DNA from: Gemmatimonadota bacterium
GTDB lineage: Bacteria > Gemmatimonadota > Gemmatimonadetes > Gemmatimonadales > GWC2-71-9
Assembly: GCA_029863245.1 (NCBI GenBank)
Contig: JAOTVV010000013.1
Location: forward strand, 26,234-90,233
DNA: 64,000 nt
Reading direction: 5' to 3'
Numbering within the stretch: position 1 is the first letter of the stretch; the number at the start of each line of letters is the position of its first letter. Below the pieces are notes generated by a model, which did no database searches, had not been told where the DNA came from, and saw nothing but the letters and a program-made list of their open reading frames with translations. Below, in pieces: positions 8,580 to 17,583 of this stretch. The position numbers and the translations under genes were made by a program.

Positions 8580-10850
8580 TCAGGGTCGTGGTCCTGCCAA
8601 CAGATTCTCCTGCAAATACCGTGTCAGCAACCCGTAGACGTGACGGGTGGTGCCGCGGCCTTCGAAAATCCCGTGCGATCGGTTGGGATACGCCATCATG
8701 GTGAAGTGCTTGCCGTGCTCGATGAGTTGGTTGACGAGCGCTTCAGTTCCTTGATAGTGGACATTGTCATCACCCGTTCCATGCACCAGCAGGAGATTGC
8801 CCTCGAGCCCCTCGGCAAACGTGATCGGTGAGCCTTGCTCATAGGCGTCGGGACTCTCTCCGGGCAGTCCCGTGTAGCGCTCCTGATAGACCGTGTCGTA
8901 GTAGCGCATGTTCGGAACCGGCGCCACGGCCATCCCGGTGTGGTAGATCTCGGGATAGCGAAACATCGCGTTCAACGTACTGGACCCACCCCCACTCCAT
9001 CCCCAAATCCCGACACGCTCGGCATCGATGAACGGGAAGCTGTCGGCGACTGCGCGCACGCCCATCGCCTGATCGCGCGCTGTGAGCACGCCGATCTTCT
9101 GATACACCGACTTCCGCCACTCCCGGCCCCGCGGTACGGGCGTGCCGCGATTGTCGAGGCTCATGACGACATACCCCAGGTCCGCCAGATACTGATGCCA
9201 CAACATCAGCGTCCCGCCCCAGCGATCGGTGACCGTCGTCCCCCACGGCTCACCGTACACGTAGAACAGCACCGGCCACTTCTTGGATCGGTCGAAGTCG
9301 TTCGGTGTCATCATCCACCCGTCCAAAACCACACCATCGACCGTTCGCACTCGGAAGAAGTCGGTCCGGTGCTGCTTCACAGTGGCGACCTTCGTTCGCA
9401 GATCCTGGTTGTCCGCCACGGTGCGCACGACCCGGTGCGAGGCTAAGTCCGCCAGCGTAATCTCGGGGGGCGCATCGAACGTGGAGAACGTGTGGAAGGC
9501 CCACTGTCCGTTCGGCGAAACGTTATAGGCGTGCCAGCCCGGTCGATCGGGTGACAGCCGCTCGGCCCTGCCCGAACCCGCGAGACGGACCCGATACAGG
9601 TAGCGACGGGTCGGTTCCTCCGGAGAGGCGATGTAGTACAACCAGCCATTGCGTTGGTCGACGAGCTCCACGCTCATGACGTCCGTGTTGGGCGGTGTGA
9701 TCGGTTTCATCCCCCGCCCATCCCGATTCACCGCATACAGCCGACGCCACCCATCGCGCTCGCTCATCCACGTGAACTGCCGTCCCTCGTTCAGCCAGTG
9801 CAGGTCGTCGATCACGTCGACCCATGCCTTGTCGGTCTCCGTCAGGAGCGTCCGCATGGTCCCGCTGGCCGCGTCGCCCAACATCACCGTGAGGGTGTTC
9901 TGCAGGCGGTTCAGGTGCTGCACGACGACTTCGTCGGAGCTCGCTGCCCACTCCATCCGGGCGATGTAGTAGTTCCGCGGGTCTCCGTCAGCGTGTAGCC
10001 AGGTTGTGGGGCCTCCGATGGCCGCAACCACACCCACCCGCACGGCCGAGTTGGTTGTGCCCGCCTTGGGATACTGAATGGGAATGGTGAACGAGTACAG
10101 TGAATCCGTGGTGTTGAGCAGCAGAAAATCTCTCACGCCGCTGGCGTCGAGTTGCCAGTATGCGATCTTGGTGCCGTCCGGACTCCAGCGGAACCCGTCA
10201 GCCGGTGTGGCCGAGCCGAAGAAGAACTCCTCCTCGTACACCCAGTCGAACCGGCCATTGAGGATCGTCCGCGATCCGTCGGAGGTCAGCCGCGTCACGG
10301 ACCCGCTGTCGAGATCTTCGACGTAGATGTCGTTCTCGCTCACATATGCCACGCGCGACCCGTCGGGCGAGAACTTCGCATACATGAGCGACGACGCCGG
10401 CTGGTCAGTCCCGACCTGTCGGAGGCGCCCGGTGGGTCGATCGAGCACCCAGTAGTCACCACGGGTGTTGGAACGCCACACGCGGCGCGAGTTGGTGAAC
10501 ACGAGGAGACGGCTACCGTCGTCCGACCACCCGTAGCCCTGTATCACCAGTGGTCGGTCCGCACCGACGGGCACGAGCGCCGACGCACCGACCATCACCT
10601 CTGTGGCGGCGGTAGCGGGATCGTGCCGGACGATGTCGACCCCACTACCCACCGCGGTCGACGGCTCCAGAGTGGTGTACCTCCCGTCCTCCAGCCAGCG
10701 GATCTGGCCGAGCCCCCGGGGGAAGAACTCACCTGAGGCAAACAGTCGGTCTAGAGTGAGCGAGGCGCCTTCTTGGGCGTGGAGAGGCTGGCCGACACCA
10801 ATGAGGACGACGAGCGTCAGGAGCCACCGAGCAGTCACGCGAATCGACAT
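8580..10850 (-). CDS. S9 family prolyl oligopeptidase / dipeptidyl-peptidase IV-like, secreted
   Basis: 756 residues with a signal peptide ending QPLHAQ. The first 480 residues form the DPP4-type beta-propeller (repeats such as KFSPDGSRVAYVSENDIYV). The C-terminal alpha/beta hydrolase carries the catalytic triad: Ser in GWSGGGSS near residue 618, Asp in HGTGDDN near 690 and His in RSHGIF near 722. It removes dipeptides or cleaves after proline in peptides in the periplasm. The start at 10850 is chosen for the signal peptide; an ATG six codons earlier (10868) is equally possible, as neither has a strong ribosome-binding site. It follows the C39-like gene by 55 bases on the same strand. Confidence 0.93.
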   Translation of the reverse strand: MSIRVTARWLLTLVVLIGVGQPLHAQEGASLTLDRLFASGEFFPRGLGQIRWLEDGRYTTLEPSTAVGSGVDIVRHDPATAATEVMVGASALVPVGADRPLVIQGYGWSDDGSRLLVFTNSRRVWRSNTRGDYWVLDRPTGRLRQVGTDQPASSLMYAKFSPDGSRVAYVSENDIYVEDLDSGSVTRLTSDGSRTILNGRFDWVYEEEFFFGSATPADGFRWSPDGTKIAYWQLDASGVRDFLLLNTTDSLYSFTIPIQYPKAGTTNSAVRVGVVAAIGGPTTWLHADGDPRNYYIARMEWAASSDEVVVQHLNRLQNTLTVMLGDAASGTMRTLLTETDKAWVDVIDDLHWLNEGRQFTWMSERDGWRRLYAVNRDGRGMKPITPPNTDVMSVELVDQRNGWLYYIASPEEPTRRYLYRVRLAGSGRAERLSPDRPGWHAYNVSPNGQWAFHTFSTFDAPPEITLADLASHRVVRTVADNQDLRTKVATVKQHRTDFFRVRTVDGVVLDGWMMTPNDFDRSKKWPVLFYVYGEPWGTTVTDRWGGTLMLWHQYLADLGYVVMSLDNRGTPVPRGREWRKSVYQKIGVLTARDQAMGVRAVADSFPFIDAERVGIWGWSGGGSSTLNAMFRYPEIYHTGMAVAPVPNMRYYDTVYQERYTGLPGESPDAYEQGSPITFAEGLEGNLLLVHGTGDDNVHYQGTEALVNQLIEHGKHFTMMAYPNRSHGIFEGRGTTRHVYGLLTRYLQENLLAGPRP

Positions 10851-10905
10851 GGTCTGTAGTTGTCTCATGAGAGGTTGAAGAAAAGGGGTTGGATCGGAGC
10901 CGCGC

Positions 10906-11739
10906 TCACGTCTTCCGCGCGTGCGCCGCAAGGTGCCGGGCGAGGATCTCTCGCACGCGGTCAACGGCCGCGTCGGCGGCCGGTACGTCGAGGCCATAGG
11001 TATCTGCCACGAATCGAAGCCCCCGCAATACCGTCCTGGCCTTCGAGCGTCTAACGCCCGATTGGCTGTCCCCCACGGTGTCGAGCAAAGCAGGCTCGTG
11101 CCTGCCGAAGAACTCCCCAGGACTGAGGTAGCCGGATGCTCCGTTGTCGAAACCGACGGGGCGGCAGACGTTCGCGGTATCGTCGACATATCGGTCCCAG
11201 TCAGCGACCAACGGCCGGTTCTCCCATTCCTGGAGGAACCTGGCTCGCTCCACGGTGAACCGGGGTCGCGTGTGCGATTTGTTCCGCGGCACCACGGGAT
11301 GGAGATCGTAGATCGGCGCCCCGCCCCGCGAGCGTCGCCCCGGTCGGTAGGCCAACAGCTCGCGCAGAAACTCCCACGGGATGATCCGAAACACCGCCGG
11401 GTGTCGGCTGTCGAGGACGACATATGTGTCATCCTCCACACACACGGCGGTGACCCAATGATCCCATTGCTCGATGCAGAGGAGCACCGGCACGCCACGA
11501 GCGAGATGCTCGTTGAGTACGCGCCGCGCGGCATCGGGGTCCCGGCGCCGTACGGTGCCGAGGGCGCAGCCGAATCGGTCGGCGGCGCGCTCCAGCTCCG
11601 ACTCGTCGGTGCCATGCTCGTTGGTGCCGGCGATCCGGGCGAGGGAACTCTCGTCCGCCCGGATACCCACTGCCAAAAGCGCGTGCTTGAGCGCGAAGGG
11701 ACCGCACAGCCACGAGTTCGGTTGCGTGTAGATACTCAT
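10906..11739 (-). CDS. C39-like papain-fold protein
   Basis: 277 residues without a signal peptide. The first 115 residues show a papain-like C39 arrangement: Gln6, Cys12 in SWLCGPFALKHA, His94 in QWDHWVTAV and Asp110 in YVVLDSR. These match the oxyanion Gln, nucleophile, His and Asp of C39 peptidases. The remaining 160 residues, rich in Trp/Arg/Asp, match nothing I recognise. The gene starts with AGGATCCGAT before the ATG and probably forms an operon with the downstream S9 peptidase. It could be a peptidase, an isopeptidase or an inactivated member; the catalytic residues look complete. Confidence 0.75.
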   Translation of the reverse strand: MSIYTQPNSWLCGPFALKHALLAVGIRADESSLARIAGTNEHGTDESELERAADRFGCALGTVRRRDPDAARRVLNEHLARGVPVLLCIEQWDHWVTAVCVEDDTYVVLDSRHPAVFRIIPWEFLRELLAYRPGRRSRGGAPIYDLHPVVPRNKSHTRPRFTVERARFLQEWENRPLVADWDRYVDDTANVCRPVGFDNGASGYLSPGEFFGRHEPALLDTVGDSQSGVRRSKARTVLRGLRFVADTYGLDVPAADAAVDRVREILARHLAAHARKT

Positions 11740-11850
11740 ATCGGATCCTGCAAGTTACCAAGCTCAGCGGCCCGTGTGGGATGGCCGCGCCCGGTTGCCA
11801 CGAGCGGGCCGCAACACCAAGATTCGCCATCGCGCTCCGAGGAGTACTCT

Positions 11851-12843
11851 ATGCCCGTCATGGTGATCCTGTTGGTCGCATCCCTCCTCCCGATCTCGAC
11901 TCTCGGGGATGCGTCCGGTCAGAACTCCGTCGACATCCGGGAATGGCTCGTCCCCTGGGAGGCCTCCGGCCCTCGCGATCCGTATGTCGGCCCGAACGGG
12001 ACCGTGTGGTTCGTTGGCCAGCGCACCGATTACGTCGCATCCCTGGACCCAAAAACCGGAGAGTTCGAGCGGTTCGAACTCGAGCCCGGCACTGGCCCCC
12101 ACAACCTGATTGTCGACGGCCAAGGATTGGTGTGGTACGCCGGCAATCGGAACGCGCACATCGGCAGACTCGATCCGGCCACCGGCACCATCTCTAAGTA
12201 CCCCATGCCCGATCCGGCGGCACGGGACCCCCACACCCTCGTCTTCGACCCCGCAGGTGACATCTGGTTCACCGTGCAGGGTGGCAACTTCGTGGGGAAG
12301 CTCGAAGTGACCTCAGGCACCGTGCATCTCGTCGCCGTGCCAACCCCCCAATCCCGCCCCTACGGGATCAAGGTCGATCCCAGCGGACGGCCATGGATCG
12401 TGCTCTTTGGCACCAACAAGATCGCCACGGTCGACCCCCGCACCATGGCACTCCGCGAGTATGCGCTCCCGCGAGCGGAGGCACGCCCCCGCCGGCTGGA
12501 GCTCACGGCCGACGGTGCCGTGTGGTACGTCGATTACGCCGCAGGGTTCCTTGGCCGCATGGATCCGACATCCGGCGAGATCCGGGAGTGGCCCACGCCC
12601 GGTGGACGCGCATCCCGACCATACGGAACGGCGCTGGACCATCGGGGCCGCATCTGGTTTGTCGAGTCGGGGCTGAATCCGAACCAATTCGTGGGCTTCG
12701 ACCCGGCGCGCGAGGCGTTCTTTGGCACCACGGCGATCCCTAGCGGCGGCGGCACGGTTCGTCACATGTATTTCGATCCCGCGACCCGCGCCATCTGGTT
12801 CGGCACCGACACCAACTACATCGGCCGAGTGATCGTGCCCTGA
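11851..12843 (+). CDS. secreted seven-bladed beta-propeller, virginiamycin-B-lyase-like
   Basis: 330 residues with a signal peptide (MPVMVILLVASLLPISTLGDASG). Repeating units of the kind GTVWFVGQRTDYVASLDPKT, LVWYAGNRNAHIGRLDPATG and GDIWFTVQGGNFVGKLEVTSG give at least six blades of the Vgb/SMP-30-like propeller. Family members include streptogramin lyases, but most environmental homologues are of unknown role, so I call only the fold. GAGGAG lies 6 bases before the start. It is divergent from the C39/S9 pair across 111 bases and is followed 5 bases later by the haem-c protein gene, suggesting co-expression. Confidence 0.85.
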   Translation: MPVMVILLVASLLPISTLGDASGQNSVDIREWLVPWEASGPRDPYVGPNGTVWFVGQRTDYVASLDPKTGEFERFELEPGTGPHNLIVDGQGLVWYAGNRNAHIGRLDPATGTISKYPMPDPAARDPHTLVFDPAGDIWFTVQGGNFVGKLEVTSGTVHLVAVPTPQSRPYGIKVDPSGRPWIVLFGTNKIATVDPRTMALREYALPRAEARPRRLELTADGAVWYVDYAAGFLGRMDPTSGEIREWPTPGGRASRPYGTALDHRGRIWFVESGLNPNQFVGFDPAREAFFGTTAIPSGGGTVRHMYFDPATRAIWFGTDTNYIGRVIVP

Positions 12844-12848
12844 GCCCC

Positions 12849-13394
12849 GTGCGCTGGACCGGCTTGGCGGCGCTTCTGGTAGCGACCGCGGCCGGCGCCT
12901 ACGGCGATGGTCCCCCGCCAGGACATACGGGAGGGTTTCGGGAACCGTCCTGTCTGCGCTGCCATGCCGACAATCCGGTCGACGACCCACTCGGTGCTGC
13001 CGCCATCCTGGGATTGCCCGAGGCCTTCGAGCCGGGCGAAACCTATAAGTTACTCGTGGCCGTCACGAGACCAGGGCTCGTCCGGGCCGGGTTTCAGCTG
13101 GCGGCTCGGTCGCTCCACGCCGACAGCTCCGTGATACAGGCGGGCACGTTCCGGGCGCGCGGCCCGGCGATCGCGATCGCGCCGGACCGGGGTATCGAGT
13201 TCGTCCAGCACACCGCGAGGGGCACCCAGACCGCCCGTCCCGACACAGCGCTCTGGACCGTCAGGTGGACCGCACCGCTGGAAGCACTTTCGGCGACGTT
13301 TCATCTGGCGGCGAACGCCACCAACGACGACGCATCGGAGTTTGGGGATTTCATCTACCTCGTGGAGCGACGCGTATCCGCGGCGCGGAGGTAG
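12849..13394 (+). CDS. secreted single-haem c protein with Reeler/choice-of-anchor-V-like domain
   Basis: 181 residues with a signal peptide (VRWTGLAALLVATAAGAYG). A CxxCH haem-c motif, CLRCH, lies near residues 36-40. The rest is beta-rich, with FEPGETYKLLV and GFQLAARS, like Reeler or choice-of-anchor V domains, many of which carry the same CxxCH next to the N-terminus. A small extracytoplasmic redox protein is inferred. The start is a GTG 5 bases after the propeller gene. No cytochrome maturation genes are in view. Confidence 0.75.
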   Translation: MRWTGLAALLVATAAGAYGDGPPPGHTGGFREPSCLRCHADNPVDDPLGAAAILGLPEAFEPGETYKLLVAVTRPGLVRAGFQLAARSLHADSSVIQAGTFRARGPAIAIAPDRGIEFVQHTARGTQTARPDTALWTVRWTAPLEALSATFHLAANATNDDASEFGDFIYLVERRVSAARR

Positions 13395-13401
13395 TGAAGG
13401 C

Positions 13402-13657
13402 TCAGACCGCTTCTCCACCCGCCCCTTCACCCCACGCGTAGTCACACTGGGTGCAGTGCCACGCGGGATCGCTCCCGGTGATGCAGCACCCCCCGAGCGC
13501 CACTTCGCCGCGAGCGGCCCGTTCACTGAGCTCGGGTGTGGGATACCCATATCCCTCGCCAGGAAGACGAGGGCCATGCCCCCCTTCACCCCAGGGCCTC
13601 CTCGATTGCGTATCGACCCTCTAACGCCTTCCGAAGGCGCTCCAGGATAGCGTCCAT
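13402..13657 (-). pseudogene. decayed Ser/Thr kinase N-terminus joined to a zinc-ribbon tail
   Basis: Read on the minus strand from the ATG at 13657, the frame gives MDAILERLRKALEGRYAIEE-ALG and then a stop. The next frame continues GGMALVFLARDM. Together these match the start of the intact kinase at 25267 (RSALADRYQIEREVGRGGMAVVFLAYD). The similarity stops there. A third frame gives GYGYPTPELSERAARGEV, then LGGCCITGSDPAWHCTQCDYAW and a stop at 13402, which looks like a zinc-ribbon C-terminus (two CxxC-type pairs). I read this as a kinase fragment with a frameshift fused to the end of an unrelated zinc-ribbon gene. The region otherwise would be 387 bases without a gene. Confidence 0.5.
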
Positions 13658-13713
13658 TGCCTCTCGAGTAGATGCGGGAAGTACTCAATATATGCGGGGA
13701 CCAACGAGCGACT

Positions 13714-13747
13714 AGGAGGGTGGCGAGACGGGTTGTGCCACCCTCCT
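13714..13747. terminator. hairpin terminator
   Basis: An 11-bp perfect stem (13714-13724 with 13737-13747) closes a 12-base loop, 34 bases beyond the stop of the minus-strand small membrane protein gene. Confidence 0.6.
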
Positions 13748-13781
13748 CAGAGCTTGATGAGCTCTGGGACGGCGCTCGCCG

Positions 13782-14000
13782 TCAGGCTTCGGCGCGCGGC
13801 GTCTCCGACGCGTCCCGCGCCGCCTTCATGACGAGCCGGTAGATCGCATAGAGCAGGGCAATGAAGAGCCCGATCTTGACCACGGTCCAGACGAACCCGA
13901 GCAGCGCGGCGAGCAGGGGGAACACAAACGCCGACAGCACCTGCCAGACGACGTATCCGCCCACACCGGCAGCCCCGATCACCAGCAGCGGTCGCTTCAT
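13782..14000 (-). CDS. small two-helix membrane protein
   Basis: 72 residues. Two hydrophobic segments, VIGAAGVGGYVVWQVLSAFVF and ALLGFVWTVVKIGLFIALLY, are followed by a basic then acidic tail (RLVMKAARDASE). No family is recognised. The start at 14000 has GAGAGGTG 5 bases upstream. It is divergent from the second M16 pair. Confidence 0.7.
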   Translation of the reverse strand: MKRPLLVIGAAGVGGYVVWQVLSAFVFPLLAALLGFVWTVVKIGLFIALLYAIYRLVMKAARDASETPRAEA

Positions 14001-14207
14001 GAAACACCTCTCGAATCCCAAGGACTGACGACACTACGGACCCTGTCTCCCAGGGTTTCGCCAGGCGGCCTCAGAGCCGGCCACGTCCAGTTCGTTTGGG
14101 TGCTAGATTGGGGAGTTCGACGCGCCCCCGCGGGGTCGAGCCATATACCTCCCACAGCTCACTCCGCTCGCGGCGTTCCAATCAGCCTCTCGGGGAGGGG
14201 AGTACGA

Positions 14208-15539
14208 ATGAAACCGATGATTGGCGCGATGCTCCTGCTCGCGCTCGCGGGTTCCGCCATGGCACAGCAGAACGACGAAGTGTTTCCGTTCGACTACCGG
14301 TTGGTCGAGCTGGAGAACGGATTCAAGGCGTACCTCATCAAGGCCGGTGCGCCGGGACAGATCGCCTACGTGTCGATGGTGCGGACCGGCAGCCGCGACG
14401 AAGTGGAGCCCGGCAAGAGCGGGTTCGCCCACTTTTTCGAGCATATGATGTTTCGGGGCACCGAGAAATATCCCGACTTCGATGCCGTGACGGCCAGCAT
14501 GGGTGCCGCTCGGAATGCGTTCACCAGCAACGACATGACGGTCTACTACGAGGTCGTGGCGAGTGACTATCTGGAGCAGGTCATGGACCTAGAGTCGGAC
14601 CGGTTCATGAACCTCAAGTACGCTGAGCCGGATTTCCGTACCGAGGCCGGCGCCGTGCTTGGCGAGTACCAGCAGGGCGCCCTCAGCCCAGGACGGTTCT
14701 TGGACGAGAAGGTCCGCATGACGGCGTTCGACCGGCACACGTACCGCCACACGACCATCGGCTTCGAGGCGGACGTGCGGGCCATGCCCGAGGGCTACGA
14801 TTACAGCATCTCGTTCCACCGGCGGTTCTACCGGCCGGAAAACGTCGTACTCGTCATCGCGGGGGATTTCGATCTGGAGCGAGCGGCAACGCTCGTCCGA
14901 CAGTACTACGCCCGATGGGAGCCGGGATACACGGCACCCAAAGTGCCGGCCGAGCCCGAACAGACCGCCCCGCGCCGGCAGACGGTTCGCTATCCCGGAC
15001 GCACCCTCCCCGTACTGAGCGTGAACTACAAAGGCCCGGCATGGAGTGCCACTGACAAGCTCGCCGTCGCCAGCGAGGTGCTCGGCGCCGTGGCGTTCGG
15101 ATCCAACTCGGATCTCTACAAGAAACTGGTGATCGAGCAGCGCCGGGTGCAGTACCTGTTCGACGGGTTCGGTCTCGACCGCGATCCTGGTCTCCTCGCC
15201 ATTCAGACTATGGTGATCGATCCGAACGACGTTCGCGCGGTCGAGGGTGAGATCCGCGCCACCGTGGCGCGGTTTCAGAACGAACTAGTCGATGCGAGAC
15301 TCCTCACGGATACAAAGAGCAACATGAAGTACGGCTTCCTCATGGGGCTCGAGACGGCGCAGAACGTGGCGTTCAGCTTGATCCAGTACGTCATCAACAC
15401 CGGTGGGATCGAGGCCGTGAACGACTACTATCGCACGCTCGACACCGTGACGGCCGAGGACGTGCGGGCTGCAGCGCAGCGGTTCCTGGTGGACCGAGGC
15501 AATACGGTCGTTACGATGGTGCAGGCGGGGGGTGAATGA
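14208..15539 (+). CDS. M16 family zinc metallopeptidase (active subunit), secreted
   Basis: 443 residues with a signal peptide ending GSAMAQ. The inverted zinc motif H75-F-F-E78-H79 is intact. The downstream acidic helix (EAGAVLGEYQQG) provides the third zinc ligand. GGGGAGGGGAG lies 6 bases before the start at 14208. The stop overlaps the start of the next gene (ATGA), which encodes the inactive partner. Like the 2605-5432 pair, it should work as a periplasmic heterodimeric peptidase. This pair is not closely similar to the first, so it is unlikely to be a recent duplicate. Confidence 0.92.
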   Translation: MKPMIGAMLLLALAGSAMAQQNDEVFPFDYRLVELENGFKAYLIKAGAPGQIAYVSMVRTGSRDEVEPGKSGFAHFFEHMMFRGTEKYPDFDAVTASMGAARNAFTSNDMTVYYEVVASDYLEQVMDLESDRFMNLKYAEPDFRTEAGAVLGEYQQGALSPGRFLDEKVRMTAFDRHTYRHTTIGFEADVRAMPEGYDYSISFHRRFYRPENVVLVIAGDFDLERAATLVRQYYARWEPGYTAPKVPAEPEQTAPRRQTVRYPGRTLPVLSVNYKGPAWSATDKLAVASEVLGAVAFGSNSDLYKKLVIEQRRVQYLFDGFGLDRDPGLLAIQTMVIDPNDVRAVEGEIRATVARFQNELVDARLLTDTKSNMKYGFLMGLETAQNVAFSLIQYVINTGGIEAVNDYYRTLDTVTAEDVRAAAQRFLVDRGNTVVTMVQAGGE

Positions 15540-17053
15540 TGCGGAGACTCTCATTGTTTTTCACCGGGCTGGTCGTCATGGCGGCATGTACGCAGGCCCC
15601 GAAGGGGACCGTCACCGTGCGCGAGCCAGACTCGCCATTCGTCGCGTTTACCGTCTGGGTGAAGGCAGGATCGCAGAACGACCCTGCGGGGAAAGAAGGA
15701 CTCGCGGCCCTGACCGCAAACCTCCTGTCCGACGGTTCGACGACCGAGGACACCTACGACCAGATTCTCGCCAAGCTCTACCCGATGGCCGCAGGGTACG
15801 GGTACAACGTGGACAAGGAGATGACGGTCTTCACCGGCCGTGTCCACAAGGACAACTTGGACGCCTACTACACGCTCTTCAGTAACGCCCTCCTCAAGCC
15901 TGCGTTCGACGAACGGGACTTCGAGCGCGTAAAGTCGCAGACGCTCAACTTTCTCGAGCGGTCACGGCGCTACAATCGGGACGAGGAGCTGTCCAAGGAG
16001 CTGCTGTTCTGGATGGCCTACCGCGGGACGCTCTATGAGCACCCCGAAGAAGGGTATGTCGAGTCCGTGCGGTCCATCACGCTCGACGACGTTCGCACGT
16101 TCTACGAGAGCTACTACGTCGCCAACAACATCGTGGTCGGTCTGGGCGGGGGCTACGAGATGCCGCTCGCCCAGCGGGTGCGGGATGACTTTGACACGCT
16201 CCCGACGGCCGACATCACGCCGGTACCGGCACCCGAGCCGCGGATGCCCAGCGGGGTGGAGGTTCTGATCGTCGAGAAGGAAACCGACGCCTCGTCGATC
16301 TCCTTCGGATTTCCGACGGATCTCCGCCGGGGGCACGAGGACTTCTGGGCGATGGTGGCGGCGAATGCCTGGTTCGGGTCGCACCGTGAATCCTTCAGCC
16401 ATCTCTATCAGGTCATTCGCGAGCGGCGCGGGATGAACTACGGCGACTATAGCTACATCGAGGCTTACCCACTGGGGTATACCACACAGGTGCCGCCGAC
16501 CAACGTCTCCCGTCGCAGTCAGTTGTTCGAGATCTGGATCCGTCCGATCTCTCAAACGGCACCTGGCAACCTGCATGACCGCACGCTGTTCGCCACCCGG
16601 GCCGCGTGGCGAGAGCTCGGTTTGCTGGTGGACGACGGCATGACCGAGGAGACCCTCGAGACCACGCAGCAGTTCCTGCGCAACTATGTGCTCAACTGGA
16701 GTGCCACGGTCAACCGGCGCCTCGCCTACGCGGTGGATGACGCGTTCTATGGCTTGAACCCAGGCTATCTCGCGTCAATCCGTGCCGGCATTGCGGCGCT
16801 CACGCTCGACCAAGTGAACACGGCTATCAGACGCCACCTGCAGGATCAAAACATGTACGTGGTGTTCATCACGGCAAACGCCGAGGCGATGAAGCAGAAG
16901 CTGCTGAGCGGCACCCCGACACCCATCACCTACGCGGGGGAAAAATCCGCTGAGCACATGGCAGAGGATGAAGCGATCGCGAGCTTCCCGATTCCGGTCG
17001 CCGCGGAGAACATCACAATTATCGGAATCAACGAGGCCTTCGAGCGAAAATGA
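15536..17053 (+). CDS. M16 family peptidase-like lipoprotein, inactive partner
   Basis: 505 residues. The N-terminus MMRRLSLFFTGLVVMAAC ends in a lipobox, so it should be a lipid-anchored periplasmic protein, unlike the partner of the first pair. The M16 fold is present, but GLAALTANLLSDG replaces HxxEH. It overlaps the active subunit by 4 bases, and its own stop overlaps the next small gene by 4 bases. The lipoprotein anchor suggests the heterodimer is held at the outer membrane (inference). Confidence 0.9.
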   Translation: MMRRLSLFFTGLVVMAACTQAPKGTVTVREPDSPFVAFTVWVKAGSQNDPAGKEGLAALTANLLSDGSTTEDTYDQILAKLYPMAAGYGYNVDKEMTVFTGRVHKDNLDAYYTLFSNALLKPAFDERDFERVKSQTLNFLERSRRYNRDEELSKELLFWMAYRGTLYEHPEEGYVESVRSITLDDVRTFYESYYVANNIVVGLGGGYEMPLAQRVRDDFDTLPTADITPVPAPEPRMPSGVEVLIVEKETDASSISFGFPTDLRRGHEDFWAMVAANAWFGSHRESFSHLYQVIRERRGMNYGDYSYIEAYPLGYTTQVPPTNVSRRSQLFEIWIRPISQTAPGNLHDRTLFATRAAWRELGLLVDDGMTEETLETTQQFLRNYVLNWSATVNRRLAYAVDDAFYGLNPGYLASIRAGIAALTLDQVNTAIRRHLQDQNMYVVFITANAEAMKQKLLSGTPTPITYAGEKSAEHMAEDEAIASFPIPVAAENITIIGINEAFERK

Positions 17054-17373
17054 GCGACCAGCCTCCCCCCAGGGAACGACCGAGCGAACCCCTCCTGGAC
17101 GAAGTCGGGACCGCCATCGTCGCCGGGAAAGAGACCACGGAGTTCTTGTGGCAGGTGCCAAACGACGAGGCGAGCCGAGTTCGGATCGGTGAGCTCCTCG
17201 TGCTGATCCGGGACAGATCTGCCAAGAAGGGCCGGCGGGAGATGCCCAGGATCTGCGACGACCTGCTGAAGGCCCTCGAGGCGTCGCCAACGCCGCAACA
17301 GGTGGACTTGCTGCAGGACGGATTCGATCGTCTCTACAGACTATGGTCGGCGGCGAAGTCGGGATTGCTCTAG
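17050..17373 (+). CDS. small hypothetical helical protein coupled to the M16 pair
   Basis: 107 residues, no signal peptide, no Cys or His. It is predicted helical, with RIGELLVLIRDRSAKKG and EMPRICDDLLKALEASP helices. The size and helical pattern are like an Hpt-type four-helix protein, but there is no phosphorylatable His. It is translationally coupled (ATGA) to the inactive M16 lipoprotein. Function unknown. Confidence 0.75.
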   Translation: MSDQPPPRERPSEPLLDEVGTAIVAGKETTEFLWQVPNDEASRVRIGELLVLIRDRSAKKGRREMPRICDDLLKALEASPTPQQVDLLQDGFDRLYRLWSAAKSGLL

Positions 17374-17434
17374 ACAATCGCGACGGATGATTGTCCGTGC
17401 GGGCCGGTGCCTCTCGATCATGGGGCCCGGCCCG
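17373..17434 (+). terminator. tandem hairpins after M16 operon
   Basis: A 7-bp perfect stem (17373-17379 with 17389-17395) begins at the stop codon. A second 8-bp stem follows (17400-17407 with 17427-17434, 19-base loop). The rest of the 210-base gap to 17584 shows nothing I recognise. Confidence 0.4.
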
Positions 17435-17583
17435 TCTGCCCCCCAATCGCAACACGGGGCTACAGCTGCCGCTCGGCAGCATGACTCCCTATTTTGTTGG
17501 CGACATGAGACACCAACGCTCCACGACCCCGTGACCCACATGTATCCAACCGGCCCGTTGCCGCAAGCTCCGAGGAGAGTTCG

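Noticed and set aside
10921..11850. A 310-codon N-terminal extension of the beta-propeller gene.
   Set aside because: It lies antisense to the C39-like gene, and the true start at 11851 has a ribosome-binding site and a signal peptide.
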